A program made the position numbers and the translations under genes. A stretch of 64,000 nucleotides of DNA, taken from the NCBI GenBank assembly GCA_964497975.1, contig CAZCFO010000004.1, positions 124,001 to 188,000 of the forward strand. The letters are read 5' to 3'. Positions 23,001 to 30,614 of this stretch are shown here, one piece after another. Under the pieces are notes generated by a model. It was not told where the DNA came from and did not search any database. It worked only from the letters and a program-made list of their open reading frames with translations. How positions within the stretch are numbered: the stretch's first letter is position 1; each line of letters starts with the position of its first letter. Source of the DNA: JABFSS01 sp964497975. Lineage in GTDB: Bacteria; Patescibacteriota; Gracilibacteria; Peribacterales; Peribacteraceae.

Positions 23001-26000
23001 CTTGTCGCGTGGAACGGCTCCCGCTGCTTTGGAAGGTCTTCTGCTGCGGGGCGCACCCCTGACAGCTGCAGAAATTGAACAACTGCACGCGCTCTGTCAG
23101 CTGCGCATTCAGGCCGGCGCAAGGGCCTTGGGACTCACAACACTCACCGACGCACAGGCACTCGCCCTTCTGCGCGCGCACTTTGCCGGAAGCAACGTGA
23201 CCAAGCTTAACATCCTTCGTCAGGTTTTCACGATTGATCAGGCACTTGTCCTTCTCCATGGAGAAATCCGTCTCGCAGGCATTATCACTGCCGGATTGAA
23301 TCCCCAACAGGCTACGCGCCTTGCGCAGCTGTTCGCCGAAGGGGAAACGAGCGTACTGCGCGGACTTATGTCCTTGTCCGAGCAGAGCCGCGGGGCGGTT
23401 CTTGCGCTGGAACAGGGGCAAGCCTCCCGGATCCTCGCATTGTGCGAAGAATCCGCCTCTTTGCGGAATATCATCAGCGGCTTGCAGGATGCCCGACAGC
23501 TTCAGACACTCGCCCGAAACCTGGAAGCACTGGAGAATGTACAAAACGGCGCGCGCGCCATTCGAGAACTCGCCATGTTGGATGAAGCCGCCGCGCGTTC
23601 CATCATTCTCGTCTTCTCCGACAGCGGCCGCGCAGCCGAGTCTGCCGCGCTCATTCGTCAGTTCGGACAGACGGGGCGTCTCGCGGAACAGCTCAGTTTC
23701 CTGCGTCGCGCCGGACAGATGTTCGGGCGCGGATTCCATTTTGTGATGCAGCGGATTGTGGGGCCCGCAGCAGTCGCGATCGAAACATATTTCTTCGTCG
23801 AAAGTATCACCCACGTCAACGAAAATGCCGAACGTGCAAACAACGTCATCAACCTTCTCCGGTCCACGCTTCATATTGGCCAAGCCAATTCCAAATTTGA
23901 GGAGAGAACACTGAATGGAGACGTGATTTTCGAGCACAAAACCAGGGGCGGAGAAGGCAACAACCAGCCGCTGTGCACCATCAACGGAAGCCAGATGCAG
24001 CGCCAGCTGGAATCAGCGGTGGGCATCGATGTCGCCCGGTCGGCAACGCATCTTGCGGGCGTGATCGCGGCGGGCTGCTTCATGGTTCCGGGATACGGAT
24101 GGGTTGCCGGAAGCATTATCATGGTCGGCGACTTCATCGTGAAACAGGCTCTCAAAGACCCCGAGGCGCGTCATTGGATTGAACTGTTGCGCGATCTTCC
24201 TCCGGAATTGCTCGTGCTTCTTCCCACCTCGCGTCTCCGCGAGGTGTACATCCACCAGGATCGCGGCCCGTACGCGCCGTTCCTCCTGATGCGGAACTAC
24301 TACGTGCGCCGTGCTGCGGGGCAAATCGACCGTGCCGGCTGGCAGCAGGCATTCAATGCGCTGCAGCTGGGCGCGGAAATCCCCGGTCTTACTCTCGATT
24401 CACTGCTGAAGCAGATCACGGAAGGGGAGGGTTCGGGACTGGATGCGGTCATGCAGGCGATCCAGCGGGGCGATGAGCGAAGCCGTGCCATTGCGAAGCA
24501 ATTGCGCGAGAGACTGGAGAAAGAGTGGAACGATGTGGAAAACCCTCTTGCAGCATCGCTGTTCCATCCTCTGTACCACGAGATTGTCCGGTTGGCCCCG
24601 CCGCAGCTTATTGCCGACCGGCCCGAGGATGTCGTGCGGACGGTATGGGAAGACCGGGCGCTGCTGCTCCAGAGCGTCATGCGGTTCCTGCCCGAACTCG
24701 GCTTCTGGCGCTGGACCTTCGGGAATGAAGACTTTGACGAATTCCAGACAGCGTCGCGCCAGGCTGCGGCACACTACGCCCGTCACCGCCTGACTTTGCA
24801 ATTCCGATCGACGAACGATCAGCTGACGCGTCATCGCAATTCACAGGCAACACTTCAAAAGGGAGTGGGAGAAATAATCACCATGGAAGGAGGCCTCCAG
24901 TCCACGGAACACTTCACTAACTACGCGCAGATCATCACGTCCGTCCGGGGAACTCCTGCCGAGGCAGGATGGCGTCTGCTTGCGGGCATCACCGCTCAGG
25001 AGCCCAACCTGAGCAGGATCCGCACGGCGGGTATCGTTGAAGCGCTGGAGGGTCTGGATCTGCAAAGCGAGACTCTTCCGCTCCTCCGTCTTCTTCCGGG
25101 TCTTCCGGAAGCCTCCCGCAGGGGACTGGTGCAATCGCTCCAGTCACTGCCCGACCTCGCGACACGTACGTGGATGCTGCGGCGCATTGCCACGGCACCC
25201 GCGCCCATCCGCGACCGGATTCTTGCGCTTTGCACGCAGGCGGGTGAAGGAGGAATCCTCACATCTGCTCAGGCGCAGGTGCTTGAGTCCCGGAACATCG
25301 ACATGGGAAATGCGATGCCAGGAGCGACGGGCTACACCATCCGGGAGCAGGTTCTCCGTGCGGATGCCGACGTGCCCACAGGATTGCCCCTGCCCCGCTG
25401 GAATGCAGAACGCCAGCGGTACGAAGCCGCGTTCACGCAGACAGAGGGGGCCAATAACCCCGAGCGCGTCATCCCGCCCGAAAACCGCTTTACCGGTCTC
25501 GACGCCGCGGGAATCACCGCACTGCACGAACTGGGCGCCGTCGCCGTGAAGGTGACGCTTTCCAGCGACGGACAGACGCGCATCGAAGTGCCCGACAGCG
25601 AACAGGGGATGCGCGCATGGAAGCTCACGCGTAACGGCATCACCGCATACTATGCGTTCTTCGAAGGACGATGGTATTGGTCGTCCGGCGCCGCGCCAGC
25701 ATGGCAGCCGGTCGGAGGGAATCGCTGGGGGGAACAGGCCGTGAAACAGAATGCCGGATATCAGCAGCTCAACGATGCCGCAGCGATGCTGCATCGCCAG
25801 CAGACGGAATTCCCGTTGCCGCTCGAACTCGCTCAGGACATCGAACGCGGCGGCGCGGCCCTCCTGCGGCTCCACAACGCCGATACGGAATCCATCCACG
25901 GATACACCCGATACGTTCTCCGCGGCACGACGCCTGAGACCCGCGACAGGAGAATCTATTTTGCCTGCCTGGGGGGTCGCTGGCATAAAAGCACGCCGCA

Positions 26001-28158
26001 GCAGCCCATCTGGGCGCGCTGCACGCTCGATGCACCGGCGGGCGATGCCACGGAGCAGCGGTTTGGCAGCATCAGCCGCGAACTGTGCAGGATGGAACAG
26101 CGGTTCGATCCGGATCTCGCTTTCATCCGTCATCTGCAGCAGACAGCCACGAAGAACGCGCAGGCCCGTAAGAAAGAATTCGGCGGACGCTACGCGAACG
26201 ATGCGCACCGTTACAACACCGGCAATCTCACGATGGAAATCTCCATCGAGAACCATCAAGGGCTTATGCCCAATCAGGGCCAGCTGTCCAACGTTCCCGT
26301 GCAGCGCAACGCGACCTGGGACACGTTCGAATTCCGTCAGGATGATCATGGCCGCTGGGAGATCCGTCTCGTCGCCGTATCCGGCGCCCCGCAGCGATTC
26401 TCCGCGCTTCTGGGATCGCCGATGCTCGAATGGGCCCCTCTTTCCGTGTTCTTGGAACGTATCGGCAACCCCATCGCATTCCGCGTTGGCCGTGTCGAAT
26501 TTTACAGCGCGCATGAGTTGCTCTTCCGTGGTGCGCGGCCGCACCTGGAAGGCCTGTCCCGCAGACTCGACAATTACCGTACGGAATTCGCCAAAGATGC
26601 CGCCTCCATGGACCCGCTCGCCGAACTCCGCAATTCGGTGACGACCCTGATGCCCCGGCGTCCCGAAGATGAATATCATTACCTTCGCGGAAACGTGAAT
26701 GCTCCGCTGGCCCGGACGCTGTTTGGAAACAGGCGTGCGGCGCCGACGGTGCTGACGTACGGGGATTTCCCCGGGGAGCCGTCCAAGCAGCATCTCGACG
26801 CCGTCCGCTCCTGCACCGACCGTTTCGCGAGAAATCTGGAAGCCCAGGAGAAGGGCGAAGGCACTTTCGAAGCACAGCCACAGGCCGTCATGCTGCGCTC
26901 CTATACCTGCGAGCGGGACGGCCTCCGTTACGAAGTGCTTATGACGGATGTCATGTGGGGCATGCTGCGCGACAACCGCATCGTGAGCTACGAGCGGCAC
27001 GTCGCCGTCCGCGAACAGGGGAGCAACTCGGCTTTCACCGTGCTTCCATCCACCAGCTTTGCGAGTGCCACGGAGTCCACGCCCCGCGAGGGATATATCG
27101 TCTGGAGGGAGAATGCCCTCAAAGAACATCAGGCGATCCTGAAGTCGCGGTTTGACGCCGGGCAGAAGCAGCAGACGGAAAAAATCGGGAAGGAGATCGG
27201 GCCAGCCGGGGTTATCTACTGCGCGTTGCACTTCAATCGTCCTGTCGAGATCGAGTCGGGCCCCAACCAGTCCACCTTTGCGCTTCATGTGGGCAACGAT
27301 GTGGTGCTCCTGCGTCTCGACAACCTCGGCAATCTGGCCGGGTTCAACGTCCTCCCCGGATTGGCACGCCGCGCAGAAAACACGGGCGTGATGATGCGCG
27401 ATCTGGTCGCCCGCTATACCAAAGAAATCATGCAAGAGGAGGCCAAGAAAATGGGATATCCCCTGGAATCGCTGCATCCGGATACCGTCAAATGGATGCG
27501 TCAACAGGCCGAAAAACAAGCCAAGGTCCGCGCGGATGAAGAATGGGCGTCGCGTTCGTTGAATGAAATGCGGGCCCCCCAGGCAGGCGCCACCCTGTCG
27601 CTGACTGCCGATCAGATGAAGCAGGTAAAACTTCTCGAGGCTATGCTGCAGGAATTGCGCGCTGCCAACGGAGGAAACCTGTACCTCAACCCGGAATCGC
27701 TGAACGCTCAGGCACCGGGTCTCACGGAGACAGAGAGCAAGGCGCGTGCGTCGATGGCGAAGATCATCATGCAGGCGCTCAACGCTCCTCCGCAGGCGCC
27801 GCTGCAAACGCTGGTGAGTTCCGCCATTGACCAGAACGTCATTACGTTCATTCCGGGAGACACGCGTTTTGTGCCGCGCAATCAGGAGATCATCCTGCGC
27901 TCGCAACTCCAGAAAAATCTGCTGCAGGCCTACAATGACTATCTCAACGCCCCCGGTCAGCCGGGATTCCGGCCCGGTGAGCCGGTGCTTGTGGACACGA
28001 TTCAGAACCGCCAGCGCTTCCGCGCCGCGGTACGGTTCGTTCTGCATCCGCAGACGGAGGATCCGCTTAACGCACAGCGGTTCGCTCATCTGGAAGAAAT
28101 CACGATCGTCGACGCAGGTCATGAGGTGCGCAATGCCCTGACCAGGTTCCAGAACTGA
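20005..28158 (+). CDS. Giant hypothetical protein, 2717 residues
   Basis: One uninterrupted frame of 8.15 kb makes this the largest gene in the window. The first 850 residues are mostly helical and Gln/Glu/Lys/Arg-rich with coiled-coil-like stretches. A hydrophobic segment lies at about 840-865 (WTPIVGVLGWWWTMGF), followed by a coiled coil near 915-960. Two more hydrophobic regions lie near 1250-1265 and 1349-1380 (LAGVIAAGCFMVPGYGWVAG). The C-terminal 1300 residues mix alpha and beta, with Trp-rich patches (FFEGRWYWSSG, YFACLGGRWHKS) near 1880 and 1980 that look like a duplicated small module. There is no signal peptide, protease, kinase or nuclease motif that I can name. An envelope-spanning or scaffold role is possible but unproven. 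Confidence 0.85.
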   Translation: MPEINVPKNIVESNHEIAESLRKNVETVRRTLRINRGRTQFHNPRWHFWRAPEVLRKSRELAEKNLEAFRKANEGALRVTRNGAEVPLTTAHDLLSLQDWEITAMRFGGTEQQNRQKQRELRQLLQQLWQAGGLAWEGGIEGDSSVEQKKKRAEEMMQKMGTENGPALHLTIEMELFHQLSPDASRLRGNLPAVETLRSREYQILVDLNQRRLLSQMESGMIDDFLVRIEDYAEYVRLHAATLPANARDSAMEKQAQEILTSLLENGSMATRTYQLVFATRNLEANEQRAKLLDQLIQEYDKYLKGQEEQLKKLNETDRKGKRGQDIQKNIDQYTQFRTQARTGSEDLRKEAEDLRKAIESDRKALPERDVVTRTVIEDGNVADFINNYARRRFPNGNIPAVPTGEAAQKLSAQELTKVKQQALEAYQKNLPECLHQTITPPRAGAPQWILLRTLRLNANSSVDALEECHGEFSRAIRSGVNASVDYQAYDPGMVKRMGEQFQGLFGVQNPVGPDRRLQVRLPHAMYANMLTAHGRHLTEQQFPQNTDGGRQPQAVANVLVALQTAQLNLQAWSSYGQGTMAHHATYQSLLAGRGQFGPYIQPQGNQPLTPLPPDIQERYWVRPLPPPIQQALHTDEFNVTSHALEQYMFMIVSDFAPRLQTITMMEDAMEYLDALLEPMDKAMERFLMGAQLPNQWTTLLGRLPELVGQEAWNIGFGDDVLKQMSEFSAFREQVQKLRKSFQESRKRVESARKEIEAQAKTVHSHVQALRKLMVMHPPETLAAGTKADREIIEQYRKILQNLESSQMELMDRVQNTIAQIDVMAQVNSLMSNQRQVAANLPWLWTPIVGVLGWWWTMGFPRIILNPMRWGEYLQPSARSTRYFRHIAAPWAGWVHHGLDWLRSGRDPAQVQRQLQTALQRVQQLEAAPVQNAAEIAKLNKQIQELRAEVRTLRMQAVEASVSTLRNDQGFQALLNQVRTNPAAAFEGELALTQAHINVLSRGTAPAALEGLLLRGAPLTAAEIEQLHALCQLRIQAGARALGLTTLTDAQALALLRAHFAGSNVTKLNILRQVFTIDQALVLLHGEIRLAGIITAGLNPQQATRLAQLFAEGETSVLRGLMSLSEQSRGAVLALEQGQASRILALCEESASLRNIISGLQDARQLQTLARNLEALENVQNGARAIRELAMLDEAAARSIILVFSDSGRAAESAALIRQFGQTGRLAEQLSFLRRAGQMFGRGFHFVMQRIVGPAAVAIETYFFVESITHVNENAERANNVINLLRSTLHIGQANSKFEERTLNGDVIFEHKTRGGEGNNQPLCTINGSQMQRQLESAVGIDVARSATHLAGVIAAGCFMVPGYGWVAGSIIMVGDFIVKQALKDPEARHWIELLRDLPPELLVLLPTSRLREVYIHQDRGPYAPFLLMRNYYVRRAAGQIDRAGWQQAFNALQLGAEIPGLTLDSLLKQITEGEGSGLDAVMQAIQRGDERSRAIAKQLRERLEKEWNDVENPLAASLFHPLYHEIVRLAPPQLIADRPEDVVRTVWEDRALLLQSVMRFLPELGFWRWTFGNEDFDEFQTASRQAAAHYARHRLTLQFRSTNDQLTRHRNSQATLQKGVGEIITMEGGLQSTEHFTNYAQIITSVRGTPAEAGWRLLAGITAQEPNLSRIRTAGIVEALEGLDLQSETLPLLRLLPGLPEASRRGLVQSLQSLPDLATRTWMLRRIATAPAPIRDRILALCTQAGEGGILTSAQAQVLESRNIDMGNAMPGATGYTIREQVLRADADVPTGLPLPRWNAERQRYEAAFTQTEGANNPERVIPPENRFTGLDAAGITALHELGAVAVKVTLSSDGQTRIEVPDSEQGMRAWKLTRNGITAYYAFFEGRWYWSSGAAPAWQPVGGNRWGEQAVKQNAGYQQLNDAAAMLHRQQTEFPLPLELAQDIERGGAALLRLHNADTESIHGYTRYVLRGTTPETRDRRIYFACLGGRWHKSTPQQPIWARCTLDAPAGDATEQRFGSISRELCRMEQRFDPDLAFIRHLQQTATKNAQARKKEFGGRYANDAHRYNTGNLTMEISIENHQGLMPNQGQLSNVPVQRNATWDTFEFRQDDHGRWEIRLVAVSGAPQRFSALLGSPMLEWAPLSVFLERIGNPIAFRVGRVEFYSAHELLFRGARPHLEGLSRRLDNYRTEFAKDAASMDPLAELRNSVTTLMPRRPEDEYHYLRGNVNAPLARTLFGNRRAAPTVLTYGDFPGEPSKQHLDAVRSCTDRFARNLEAQEKGEGTFEAQPQAVMLRSYTCERDGLRYEVLMTDVMWGMLRDNRIVSYERHVAVREQGSNSAFTVLPSTSFASATESTPREGYIVWRENALKEHQAILKSRFDAGQKQQTEKIGKEIGPAGVIYCALHFNRPVEIESGPNQSTFALHVGNDVVLLRLDNLGNLAGFNVLPGLARRAENTGVMMRDLVARYTKEIMQEEAKKMGYPLESLHPDTVKWMRQQAEKQAKVRADEEWASRSLNEMRAPQAGATLSLTADQMKQVKLLEAMLQELRAANGGNLYLNPESLNAQAPGLTETESKARASMAKIIMQALNAPPQAPLQTLVSSAIDQNVITFIPGDTRFVPRNQEIILRSQLQKNLLQAYNDYLNAPGQPGFRPGEPVLVDTIQNRQRFRAAVRFVLHPQTEDPLNAQRFAHLEEITIVDAGHEVRNALTRFQN

Positions 28159-28165
28159 TCCAATA

Positions 28166-28196
28166 AAAAACCCCCGCAGTCTCGGCAGGGGTTTTT
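28166..28196. terminator. Bidirectional Rho-independent terminator
   Basis: AAAAACCCC (28166-28174) pairs with GGGGTTTTT (28188-28196). It ends the giant-protein operon and also lies downstream of the oppositely oriented RNase J gene. Confidence 0.85.
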
Positions 28197-28233
28197 CGTA
28201 TGTCGTTGTGACTTACACTTCGACGATAAAGGT

Positions 28234-28282
28234 TCCTCGGTACGTTCGTCCGCTGAGCGGACGAACTACTCGGAATGACAGC
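28234..28282. repeat. Hairpin repeat of the TACGTTCG...CTACTCGGGATGACA family, copy 1
   Basis: CCTCGGTAC, arm GTTCGTCCG, loop CTGAG, arm CGGACGAAC, then TACTCGGAATGACAG. Outer blocks are shared with copies at 34943, 35006 and 62690, while the stem sequences differ but stay complementary. Confidence 0.7.
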
Positions 28283-28284
28283 TA

Positions 28285-30252
28285 TTAGACTTCCACGATA
28301 AACGGGATAACCATGGGTTCTCGATCCAGCTTGCGGTCGAAGTAGCGGAACAATGCTCCGGTCACCGCGCGCTTGAGGGCCTTGCGGTCCTTTTCGCCGC
28401 GGTTGAGTTCTTCGTCGTACGCGCGCTTGGCGGTCTCGATGATCTCCTTGGTGATGGTTTCCTGCTCGGACCCGTAGAGGAGCCCGCGGCTGATCACTTC
28501 GGGGTCGCCGACGAGGCGCTTGCTCTCCGCGTAGACGCGGAAGACGATCACCATGGCGCCCGCGTTGCTCATGACCTTGCGGTCCAGGAGCGTGCGTTCG
28601 CCTTCGCCGGGGGTGCCGCGGCCGTCGATGATGACGTCGCGGAACGGCATTTTGCTCTTGCTGCGCCGGGCGTCGCCCTTGGCGTCGAACTCGAGGATTT
28701 CGCCGTTGATCATCAGATGGATCTGATTGTCCGGATACCCGATCTTCTTGGCGAGGTCCGCATGCGCCACGCGCATGTGCGGTTCGCCGTGCTCGGGGAT
28801 CACGTGCCTGGCGCGGACGAGGCGGTGCATCAGGAGCAGGTCCTGCTGGTAGCCGTGTCCGGTGGTGTGGAGGGCGAGTTCCGCGTTCGTCTTCACGATC
28901 GCGCCCTGGAGATCCAGGTTGTTGATGACCTTCGCAACGGCCCGCTCGTTGCCGAGGATCGGGTTGCTGCTGAGGATCACCGTGTCGCCCTTCTTCACCG
29001 TCACGTGGCGGTGGCTGCCCAGGCCCATGCGGGCGAGGCCGGCCATTTCCTCCCCCTGGCTGCCGGTCGTGATGATGATGATTTCATCGTCGGGGAGCTT
29101 GTCCATCGCGGGATTCACCTTGCGGATGATGCCGCGCGCCGCCTTGATGTAGCCGAGGTTTTCGGCGATCTCGACGTTGGTTTCCATGCTCCGTCCGGAG
29201 ATGAACACCTTGCGGTTGAACGTTTTGGCGTGGTCCACGACCTGCGCGATGCGGTTGAGGAGTGAGGAGAAGGTCGAGATGATCACGCGGCCTTTGGCGT
29301 CGCGGATCAGACCGAACAGTGTCTCCGAGATCTCCCGCTCGCTCTTGCTGTGGCCGGGCTTGGTGGCGTTGGTGGAGTCGGCGATGATGGCCAGCACTCC
29401 CGCGTCTCCCAGCTGCGCGAGGCGCGCGAAGTCGGCCGGAGGCTCGTTCATCGGGGTGAAGTCGAACTTGAAGTCGCCGGTGTGGACGATGGTCCCGTAC
29501 GGCGTGTGGATGGCGATGGCCGCGGAGTCGGGGATCGAGTGGGTGACCCGGAGGAATTCCACTTCGATTTTTCCGATGCGCACCTTCTCGCGGAATTCCA
29601 CGGTGTTGAGGCGCGCCTTCGACGTCAGCTTCTCCTCATCGAGGCGCTTTTTGACGAACGCCATCGTGAGCTTGGTGCCGTAGCACGGCGGGAAGTGGAG
29701 CTGCGGCAGCAGGTGCTGCACGGCCCCGATGTGATCCAGGTGACCGTGGGTGAAGAGGACCGCCTTGATGCGGCTTTCACGGCCGCGGAGAGCCGAAAGG
29801 TCGGGAATGAGGTAGTCGATGCCGAGCATGTCCTCGTCCGGGAACTGGAGCCCCAGATCGATGAGATAGAGGTCGCCGTCGACGTCCAGGAGGAAGCAGT
29901 TGCGTCCCACCTGTTCGAATCCCCCCAGAGGGGAAAGGCGGAGGCCTTTGCCGCCCGCGGCGATGATCGGCGGGGCGATGGTCATCGGCTGCGACTGAAC
30001 CGGCTGGTTCATCCGCGGAGGCCTCTGATCAGATCCTCCCTGCTGCCGCACGGGCGGGGGAGAGCCGTTGCCCCGGAAGGGGCGGTTGCGATGACGATTG
30101 CGTCCTCTCCTGCGGCCGCCGGGTTTGCCTCCGCTGACGGAGGTCGTCTTGAAGAATGGTTTGCCCGGACGCTGGTCCGGACGATTGGAGCCCCCTGAGT
30201 TTGGCGAAGGTGCCTGGGGCGCAGGCGTTCCTCCTCCTTGTACCTGAAACAT
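28285..30252 (-). CDS. rnj: Ribonuclease J (beta-CASP metallo-beta-lactamase RNase)
   Basis: This 655-residue protein has an N-terminal extension of about 90 residues rich in Arg, Gly, Pro, Asn and Gln (GGRRRGRNRHRNRPFRGNG), probably disordered and RNA-binding. The catalytic core follows: FTHGHLDHIGA with metal ligands at 169-174, the HSIPDS motif, VHTGDFKFDFTP, the beta-CASP part with STFSS and SGRSM, and TTGSQGE then HTTGHGYQQD and IPEHGEPHMR, ending with the RNase J C-terminal domain. It acts as endo- and 5'-exonuclease in mRNA decay and rRNA maturation. The core aligns over its full length; the extension is the unusual part. Confidence 0.95.
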   Translation of the reverse strand: MFQVQGGGTPAPQAPSPNSGGSNRPDQRPGKPFFKTTSVSGGKPGGRRRGRNRHRNRPFRGNGSPPPVRQQGGSDQRPPRMNQPVQSQPMTIAPPIIAAGGKGLRLSPLGGFEQVGRNCFLLDVDGDLYLIDLGLQFPDEDMLGIDYLIPDLSALRGRESRIKAVLFTHGHLDHIGAVQHLLPQLHFPPCYGTKLTMAFVKKRLDEEKLTSKARLNTVEFREKVRIGKIEVEFLRVTHSIPDSAAIAIHTPYGTIVHTGDFKFDFTPMNEPPADFARLAQLGDAGVLAIIADSTNATKPGHSKSEREISETLFGLIRDAKGRVIISTFSSLLNRIAQVVDHAKTFNRKVFISGRSMETNVEIAENLGYIKAARGIIRKVNPAMDKLPDDEIIIITTGSQGEEMAGLARMGLGSHRHVTVKKGDTVILSSNPILGNERAVAKVINNLDLQGAIVKTNAELALHTTGHGYQQDLLLMHRLVRARHVIPEHGEPHMRVAHADLAKKIGYPDNQIHLMINGEILEFDAKGDARRSKSKMPFRDVIIDGRGTPGEGERTLLDRKVMSNAGAMVIVFRVYAESKRLVGDPEVISRGLLYGSEQETITKEIIETAKRAYDEELNRGEKDRKALKRAVTGALFRYFDRKLDREPMVIPFIVEV

Positions 30253-30291
30253 GTCTTATGAGTTGGTAGAAATGAAAATGAGACTGCCCTC

Positions 30292-30320
30292 ACTGTACTC
30301 TTCTCTTGCCATGAATGCAA
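30292..30320 (-). promoter_or_regulatory. Promoter of RNase J, TTGCAT-17-TACAGT
   Basis: On the minus strand TTGCAT (30315-30320) and TACAGT (30292-30297) are 17 nt apart. The leader to the ATG at 30252 is about 33 nt. In the 30253-30614 gap I see nothing else but the inverted repeat at 30466 and a weak TATACC before the next gene. Confidence 0.5.
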
Positions 30321-30465
30321 TGGGTCCGATGTCATGAGGCCGTTTTTTTGGCTTCAGTACAACAAATTTTTTATTGCAATTTTTGCTTTCAGGCAGGAAA
30401 TCGCGGATGGAAGCGGGGGATTGAGGCGAGGTCAACATGGTTCGAGCCCGGTTGCGATCACCGGG

Positions 30466-30513
30466 CGCCTCACCATGACGCGTAAAACATCCCTCCTGTG
30501 TCATGGTGAGGCG
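30466..30513. repeat. Inverted repeat of the GTCATGGTGAG family
   Basis: CGCCTCACCATGAC (30466-30479) and its exact complement GTCATGGTGAGGCG (30500-30513) flank a 20-nt loop. Copies of the arm lie at 1284, 1307 and 5281. Confidence 0.7.
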
Positions 30514-30614
30514 AGAAGCCCGCCCGCATCAGCCGGCGACAAGCCTCGAGCCCTGCTGATATCTGCGCGGTGGCGATTGCGAATCCAGCTTTCCTTCTAT
30601 ACCCTTTCCTCCTG

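Noticed and set aside
25144..28122. 992-residue minus-strand frame opposite the giant protein gene
   Set aside because: Antisense shadow; codon-phase bias and the promoter/terminator pair support the plus-strand gene.
30430..30460. tRNA suggested by GGTTCGAGCCCGG
   Set aside because: The flanking bases do not form a T stem and no anticodon arm lies upstream.
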